64,000 nucleotides of DNA from Erigeron canadensis (lineage: Eukaryota; Streptophyta; Magnoliopsida; Asterales; Asteraceae), in the NCBI RefSeq assembly GCF_010389155.1, contig NC_057768.1:27103966-27167965 (forward strand), written 5' to 3'. Positions 58,336 to 64,000 of this stretch are shown piece after piece (positions within the stretch are counted from its first letter, which is position 1; every line of letters begins with the position of its first letter). A program made the position numbers and the translations under genes. A model generated the notes under the pieces. It did no database searches, was not told where the DNA came from, and saw nothing but the letters and a program-made list of their open reading frames with translations.

Positions 58336-58715
58336 TACATAGTACTAGTACTTGTTTACGATTTCAGACTTATTGTAGCTTTACCATTGTATCTTTCGTT
58401 GACCTTTATGGTCCTATCTCAATGAAATCAGCTTTTCAAAAAAAAAGGGGTATACTTTACCTAGTTGTGTAATAGTCTATTTTGCATATTTCATGTTTCA
58501 TATGATTCTAATTTCTAATCAATATCGTACTGATGTCATATCTAGACTTTTTCAATGTAATTTGTGTGACAACACCAAATGCTTTCAAAGCAACCCAAGT
58601 AATTGATAACCATATAAAAGATTTTTAGTCAGAAACAAACTAAATTCCACCACAGAAATTAATACGTTTAGCTGGATATATATACATATACTGATATACA
58701 TATACATTAAGCTAC

Positions 58716-59489
58716 CTAGTTAGTTGAATAATCACAATCTTGAGACAAAATTCGAGTGTACTTTCCTAACCTGTTTACTTTAAGGTTGCATACTATGGAT
58801 AATTTTTTGCTCTTAACCGTAAACACCCCAACATTAAAGCTTAACGGAACATTAAATCCTAATGACAACCTAATAGGTGCATAAGAGGTACCATTTATGC
58901 TCTTCTGTACTACCTTAGGTAATCTCCTTCCGGAACCACTTTCTAGCTCTAAATTCATGCTCTCAAAAGAATTGGTATCTTGTTCAAATGATGGAAATTT
59001 AGCTTTAGCTATACGTCTTTCTCTATACGATAATGAAACTTTTCCGCCTTTTTTAAAGGACAAGACCGCACGATTGTTAGTGTTTTTTGATCTTAATGTG
59101 AACTCAAACTCATGGTGTTTGTTATCACCCTTTCCTTTTGTTGTGACATGTATACGTCTAATACGAAAAATAGGGTCATTTGTATCGGCAATGGCTAAAC
59201 TAATCCCCGTTATGAAAGTGATAATCAAGGAAAGAATGAGAGCATAGAGTAATACACATTTTAATGAAAAACATATCGTTTTTTCAGGGACAGCAATGCG
59301 TCTAGCTTCAGCAAATATTGCGTTTTCTGGAGGCGGGACACGATAGATTTGGTCTTTTGGGACTTGGATTACATACGTTCCATTATACGAGTCTAGGAGA
59401 TCATCTTCCTCTTCATCATCTGAACTAGATATAACGTTGTGGTTCTCGGAATAGATGTCGTCTGTGGAAGAATACTCCCGCCCCTCCAT
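58716..59489 (-). CDS. NHL13-like: NDR1/HIN1-like protein (LEA_2 domain), NHL13-like
   Basis: This is a single-exon, 257-residue protein. It has an acidic N-terminus (SSSDDEEEDD, 21-30), then the subgroup phrase YVIQVPKDQIYRVPPPENA (39-57). A membrane segment of about 24 residues follows at 77-101 (CVLLYALILSLIITFITGISLAIAD). The C-terminal half is the LEA_2/NHL domain, with the expected beta-rich pattern and an ending RLGKYTRILSQDCDYSTN. The VPKDQIYRVPPPENA block is what I associate with Arabidopsis NHL13, and the length agrees. NHL proteins are single-pass membrane proteins, several of them involved in immunity against bacteria (family knowledge). One N-glycosylation sequon (NGT) is in the C-terminal domain. 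The start is chosen at the first ATG with an acidic leader, followed at once by conserved sequence. Confidence 0.9.
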   Translation of the reverse strand: MEGREYSSTDDIYSENHNVISSSDDEEEDDLLDSYNGTYVIQVPKDQIYRVPPPENAIFAEARRIAVPEKTICFSLKCVLLYALILSLIITFITGISLAIADTNDPIFRIRRIHVTTKGKGDNKHHEFEFTLRSKNTNNRAVLSFKKGGKVSLSYRERRIAKAKFPSFEQDTNSFESMNLELESGSGRRLPKVVQKSINGTSYAPIRLSLGFNVPLSFNVGVFTVKSKKLSIVCNLKVNRLGKYTRILSQDCDYSTN

Positions 59490-59800
59490 GGTTAAACGAG
59501 GAGCGGAGTACTAAGAAGATGGGAAGATGGTTGCTTGTTGAGACAACGGTGATGGTGGTGGTGGATGGAAATGGTGGTATGTGTTCAAGGGGAAAGAGAT
59601 TTCTTTGGATTTGCTAACTTGAGAGGTTAAGCATAATGTGAGGGATTTTTGTGTGGAGTGAAATTGTTTTGAACAAATCTCCATTCATTTTTGATCTATA
59701 AATAGACATTATTTACTTTGTTAAACGATTCTATACATCTCTAACACATCCACAAAGTTACCTATCTTTTTTCTTTTTTTTTTTTCCTATTTTTGAGAAT
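59490..59800 (-). promoter_or_regulatory. Presumed promoter and leader of the NHL13-like gene
   Basis: On the minus strand a TATTTATAG sequence (plus 59696-59705) lies about 210 bp before the ATG, so it could act as a TATA box with a leader of roughly 175 bases. This is inference from spacing only. Confidence 0.3.
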
Positions 59801-59809
59801 AAAAAGAAG

Positions 59810-61170
59810 CAACTCTATACTCTTGGCAAAACGATTAATCTCACACCTCACCTAGTAAAAACTCACTTTGTCTCTCAACTTTGATGTCACTACGCCATCT
59901 CCAATTTAGAAATGCGTTTTAAATCATTTTCTAGTTTTAAATGATCGTGTCAACACTTACAAATCTAAACTTTCGCATTTGATTTTCTTTTTAACAACGT
60001 GTTATTAGTTATAAGTAATAATTAGTAGGAAGTGAGATTCGAACCTTAATGAGCTTTTGATTTGTGACCTTACTTTTTATTTAATACACATTTTACTCCA
60101 ATTTAGAACAAGTCTTTCGAATCGAAGCACCAATGTGAAGTTGTTATAATCAGACCCTTTAACACCAAAACCCCAATGGGTCCTTCACGTCGAATCCGGT
60201 GAAAAAGGCTTTATAACCGGCCACTAATTAAATGAATAGAATTGGAAAATGAATGGGCCTCATGTTTTAGATAATGGCGTTTCTACTTCTTCGGTTAATC
60301 ATAGATAAATAGTTTCTTTAAGTAAATAAATAAATAAATAAAAAGAAGAAGAAGAAGAAGTAGGATTCGTATCGACCATATCTGCTCGGTCCTTTCTTTT
60401 ATTCGACCCAACAATTCAAAAGTGATAATAGATGAATATTGCATTTTTAAGAAAAAGTTGTAAGCTATGTCACTTTTTGTCTCAAGGTGGTAAAGAGTAT
60501 TTACCCATCGATCCAACTGAAAAAGGATTCCCATATTACTATCAATTTTATGGAAAGAGATTCCTTCAAATTACTTTTAATGTGACTAGTCATGTTAGAG
60601 TCTTTGAATCTTGCTTGAATTTCATCAATTCGATTTCACCTCAATTTTATTGCAAACTTTCATAAAATCATACTAGTCTTGTGTCTCAGTGGGTTGGAGT
60701 TATTGGGCCCGCAACCCGGTCCATAAATCCTATATATAACTCTCCTCTAAAGGGTTTTAGCACGGCTATGAAACGTCTAAGCCCACTTACCCAATAGAGC
60801 CAGAATTTTTAACCTTGAAATGATCTAATCCTCAACCCACCTATTTGGGCCTTTGGGCACGGATTTTTTTTGCAGCGGGGTCTCCCTAGAACTAGTAACT
60901 TTGGTGGATTTTGGCAACCCATTTGTTTTCGTGAGTGTATGAGATGTCTCTCGACATTGAGTAATCACGAGTAACAAACATTAATTTTTATTCAACATTG
61001 AATATAAACTCTTTAATTATATGGAAGTAATCATAATGATCTTTTTACTTTGTTAGTTTCTTTGATTAAATCGTTAGAAATCTGTCAAATATTGACGGAT
61101 TTTTTTTTATAGGTTGTTATTGTTTTTCTCTAACCACATACTGTTTCTTGAAATTTGAATTCCCTTGAAA
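59810..61170. other. Intergenic DNA
   Basis: No gene is supported. A SINE-like box B on the minus strand (GGTTCGAATCTCAC) is at about 60021-60034, and a (TAAA)n(GAA)n microsatellite at 60323-60360. The 77-codon open frame at 60432-60665 shows no family features. Confidence 0.45.
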
Positions 61171-61183
61171 CAGATTTATTTTA

Positions 61184-61488
61184 GGGATAATGACATACGA
61201 ATGTAACCACCTATGACAAAATGGTTATTTAATGTAGTAACCTACTCAGGTGGCTATATAATGTATGCACCTATGTTTTTTTTGCTATACTATGTAACGA
61301 CCTTTTTATTTTGGTCAATCAATGTAAGGACCTATGTATTTTTTTTTGCTATACTATGTAAGGTTCATACATATTTTACATAGTATAGTAAAAAAAACAT
61401 AGGTGCATACATTACATAGTCACCTGACTAGGTTACTATATTACATAACCATTTTGTCATAGATGGTTACATTCGTATGCCATTATCC
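61184..61488. mobile_element. Foldback MULE-type MITE, 305 bp
   Basis: The inverted repeats are about 113 bp each (61185-61297 and about 61376-61488). They begin GGATAATGACATACGAATG / GGATAATGGCATACGAATG and differ at only a few positions. The 10-bp direct repeats ATTTATTTTA flank it (61174-61183 and 61489-61498). The length of the arms and the 9-10 bp duplication fit Mutator-like foldback MITEs. The spacer repeats part of the arm (ACCTATGTATTTTT...CTATACTATGTAA). Confidence 0.88.
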
Positions 61489-61695
61489 ATTTATTTTATG
61501 GACGAATTTGTCAACATCCGATTTGTTTTGACTTTACAACCCCACTCTAAAGAAAAGTGATTCAAATTCATTCATCAAATTAATTTGCACGTGATATTGG
61601 AAAGTTCCCCTAAAGTAAATTCAAGGAGTGAACCTATTGGACCACAATCTTAATCATCATTATGTAGAGTTAAAAGTGGAAGAAATAGTCGATAA

Positions 61696-62548
61696 TCTTT
61701 TATTATATTAAAATACAGTTGCTCTAATAACTTATCAACCAATCATAGCTCTCGATTTTTTAATGTTGATTATTGTTTTCAATTTTGACTTTACTTTACA
61801 CATTTTTATTTTCCATCACAAATTTACACTTTTTACCCGATAAATTTAATATAATAAATACATAATAATAACTAATATATATCCAATAATATGTTTTATC
61901 TTATATATATAATTAATTAATTATATATATAACTAATTAATTAAGAATAAATTAAATTTAATGTAAATATATTAAGATTTTAATAGTAATTGTACTATTT
62001 TAATTTTAATTTTAATATGTACTAAAAGACAGTTAAACTAATGACTTATTAACCAATTATATCGCTCGATTTCATCAAGTTGACTCTCGTTGATGTCATC
62101 GTTTAGTTTTTTACATAATTTTATGTAATTAATACAAAACAAATAACTAAAATAATAATTTTTACAATGTCTTTAAAATTGGTTTCCATCTACAAAGCCT
62201 GGTTTCACACACGAACAATTGTACATTGCAGTATCTCGAGTTAAGTCGAGAACGGGCTTTAAGGTGTTAATATGTTACAAAGATGAGAAGACAAAAAATA
62301 CTACAACAAATTTCGTCTATGATAGAATTCTTTCAAATGATAAAGGAGAGTATATGTTTCCAATGTTCTTTTATTATTAGTTTTCTTTATATTATCTTAA
62401 CATTATTGACATTTGAATTGAATAATTAGTATCTACTTAAATCTTCAACTTTGAACTTATAAGCTTTTATGAGTTACATGTAGTAATATCTAATATTAAT
62501 AATGTCGTAAGTCCCGTGTCCAGTGCTGGACACGGGTCTATAATTTAG
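61696..62548 (+). mobile_element. Non-autonomous Helitron with a second internal 5' end
   Basis: The 5' end is TCTTTTATTATATTAAAATA (61696, preceded by A). The 3' end has a perfect 10-bp hairpin CCCGTGTCCA / TGGACACGGG (62513-62536), then GGTCTATAATTTAG (62548) and T. TTAG is one base off the CTRR rule. A second copy of the 5' region (TACTAAAAGACAGTTAAACT..., about 62020-62090) parallels 61707-61770, as if two related elements share one 3' end. There is no coding capacity. Confidence 0.6.
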
Positions 62549-62893
62549 TTCTTTCATTATTATACAATTAATTAAAGTTTTCACTAGATATTATAGTCCT
62601 ATATAAGCTAGTTTTATTGTATGAATCTATAATGACTTTTATATACACTATCAAATATATTATCAAACCTTTGTAAATTGTACTATATAATGCGTTTCTT
62701 AGTTATAAGAACCGTTTGATGAGAGATTTTAGATCGCATCCGGCATTCACATTTTATTTAATCACATTTGTGCCGAATAATTAATATTTAATTATGTGAA
62801 AACAAAAAAAACTTATTCCATATTTGGGCTGGACTACTCATGGACAAAGCCCATTTCAAATATAGTTTGGTTCTTTTATAGTTTTTTATCTTA

Positions 62894-63227
62894 GGCTATG
62901 CAGAGTGAAGCGTCTGTTTCCCAAGGAACGCCCAAAAAGCGCGTGGAATGCCCCGGGAATTTCTGCTACATTGTCCCCGGGGGCGTTTCTTGCAAAAAAA
63001 AGCTTCTTTCCCGTTTCTTTTTGGACGCCTCTTTTCTTCTTACTTTTTCTTCGACCCCACAAACTTTGCATCTTTCTAGCTTCCTATTGGTCCTTTCAAT
63101 CTTCCTTTTTTTTTATATATATACCTACATAATTAGGGTTATGGGAACCTCTCGCTCCAAAAAAAAACCCCATTAACAAAGAAACTCCACATGTCACTTA
63201 GATAGAAAAAAGACACTCCCCATGGCC
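62894..63227. mobile_element. PIF/Harbinger-type MITE, 334 bp, TTA target duplication
   Basis: The left end GGCTATGCAGAGTGAAGC and the inverted right end GGCCATGGGGAGTGTCTT are flanked by TTA (62891-62893 and 63228-63230). The interior has a GC-rich self-complementary patch (GCCCCGGGAA...GTCCCCGGGGGC, 62950-62987). The overlapping open frames at 62886-63176 are MITE sequence, not genes. The same left end occurs alone at 56395. Confidence 0.7.
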
Positions 63228-63795
63228 TTATAAGAGGCTTGAAACCCAACTATGCCCAAATTTGATATACTCAAAAATACTTTGGTCATTTTACAGATTC
63301 TATCTTATGCTCATCCAGTTATCGATCCCTTGAAGAGATCCTAAGTTATATAAAGATTAGAGAGAATAGAAATGCCTTCTATGTTATTCATAATATGTGA
63401 AAGTATCAATTTTATTATCATAGAGTCATTCTTAGAAACCATCAAGAAAGAAAACAATGACCATAAGAAAAGAGCTATAACTGGATATTAATTCAAATAT
63501 TCATTATGATCTTATGGCATAGTGATGTTGATTTGTATTATATAATTGATGTATGCATCTTTATGATACCTGGGGCATTGATAAAAACGAAAAGGATATA
63601 CATATACATTATATAACTAATTTGAGCCTCAAGTAGTCATATATTCATATGTTTGATAGGTTGTTTTGCACAAACCTTATGTGAATCACATGTTATTTTG
63701 AGTTATCCTATGTTATGTCAAACTAAACAATAAGCACTTATCGAGAATGTCTTGGTAACCTAATCACCCACTTGTTTGGACAAGATATCAATGAG

Positions 63796-63890
63796 TTACC
63801 GTTCAAGTGGTTGAGGACTTGAGGTAAGTTGTCTAATAACTTTAATAATAAAGATGTCATGAGTTTAATTCCTATATCAGTATGACAAAA
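63796..63890 (+). mobile_element. tRNA-derived SINE-like fragment
   Basis: TTCAAGTGGTTGAGGACTTG (box-A-like) is followed about 50 bases later by CATGAGTTTAATTCC (box-B-like), giving SINE head architecture. The body continues toward the window edge. Confidence 0.4.
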
Positions 63891-63895
63891 TTTTT

Positions 63896-63989
63896 GGGAT
63901 TTCATGTTAAATTATGGGGTAATTTTTCACTTATAGTGTTTTGGGATTTCATGTTAACTTATGAGGTAATTTCTCACCTATAGTGTTTT
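63896..63989. repeat. Two tandem 47-bp units
   Basis: GGGATTTCATGTTAA...ACTTATAGTGTTTT is followed by a second copy with a few substitutions (period 47, starts at 63896 and 63943). It may be the 3' part of the SINE-like element just upstream. Confidence 0.8.
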
Positions 63990-64000
63990 TCTCTTGTTGA

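Noticed and set aside
13547..59489. A defence/hormone gene cluster made of the VQ, AUF and NHL genes
   Set aside because: The genes belong to large unrelated families, are up to 25 kb apart and are separated by many transposons, so co-location is most likely chance.
60432..60665. 77-codon open frame
   Set aside because: No family features; weakly related DNA phrases occur in the MITE at 5010, so it is probably repeat-derived.
62886..63176. Three overlapping open frames near the right edge
   Set aside because: They lie inside the Harbinger MITE at 62894-63227.
1..64000. CRISPR array, bacterial operon, plastid or viral insertion
   Set aside because: There are no regularly spaced identical repeats, no prokaryotic gene organisation, and no recognisable plastid or viral genes.

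Overview
This looks like nuclear DNA from a eudicot plant. It is very AT-rich and gene-poor. It carries four single-exon genes from land-plant families and many plant-type transposable elements: CACTA, hAT, MULE, PIF/Harbinger, Helitron, Copia and tRNA-derived SINEs. The LTR and SINE types would fit Asteraceae, but that is an impression I cannot test here. Nothing looks bacterial, plastid or viral, and there is no CRISPR array, rRNA gene or convincing functional tRNA gene.

Genes (all on the minus strand, far apart, with no sign of co-regulation): (1) 13547-14527, a VQ-motif transcriptional co-regulator; (2) 38240-39232, a plant-specific acidic protein of the type annotated in Arabidopsis as 'protamine P1 family'; (3) 54783-55846, an F-box protein of the AUXIN UP-REGULATED F-BOX (AUF) type whose frame is broken by a one-base change in a homopolymer; (4) 58716-59489, an NDR1/HIN1-like (LEA_2) membrane protein close to NHL13. 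Three of these families (VQ, AUF, NHL) are linked to hormone or defence signalling, but the families are large and the spacing is 3-25 kb, so a functional cluster is not claimed.

Layout. 1-7.7 kb: Helitron ends, a full-length SINE with target duplication, a small MULE-type MITE and a Harbinger MITE. 8-11.5 kb: Helitron termini and a second Harbinger MITE. 13.5-14.5 kb: VQ gene. 16.9-21.6 kb: a Copia retrotransposon with both LTRs but a largely deleted pol. 22.5-23.7 kb: Helitron and a 265-bp tandem duplication. 24.1-26.1 kb: a hAT-like element with a MULE nested inside and a perfect 41+41 bp palindrome. 27.4-30.2 kb: Helitron cluster, one copy split by a solo LTR of the same Copia family. 31.8-32.8 kb: a second hAT-like element with its own nested MITE. 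38-39.5 kb: gene 2. 41.3-47.2 kb: a 5.9-kb CACTA element with 3-bp target duplication and no intact transposase. 48.8-49.6 kb: a different solo LTR with perfect target duplication. 51-53.5 kb: Harbinger-derived coding remnant, CAACCC-rich repeat and a gypsy-like LTR candidate. 54.8-59.5 kb: genes 3 and 4 with a mini-Helitron between them. 61.2-63.2 kb: a foldback MULE MITE, a Helitron with a doubled 5' end and a Harbinger MITE.

The main value of the window is the set of transposon boundaries that can be read to the base from their target duplications, including three nested insertions that give relative insertion ages. I found no clearly undescribed biological system. The best candidates for follow-up are the hAT/MULE composite with the long palindrome, the split mini-Helitron family, and the frameshifted F-box gene.
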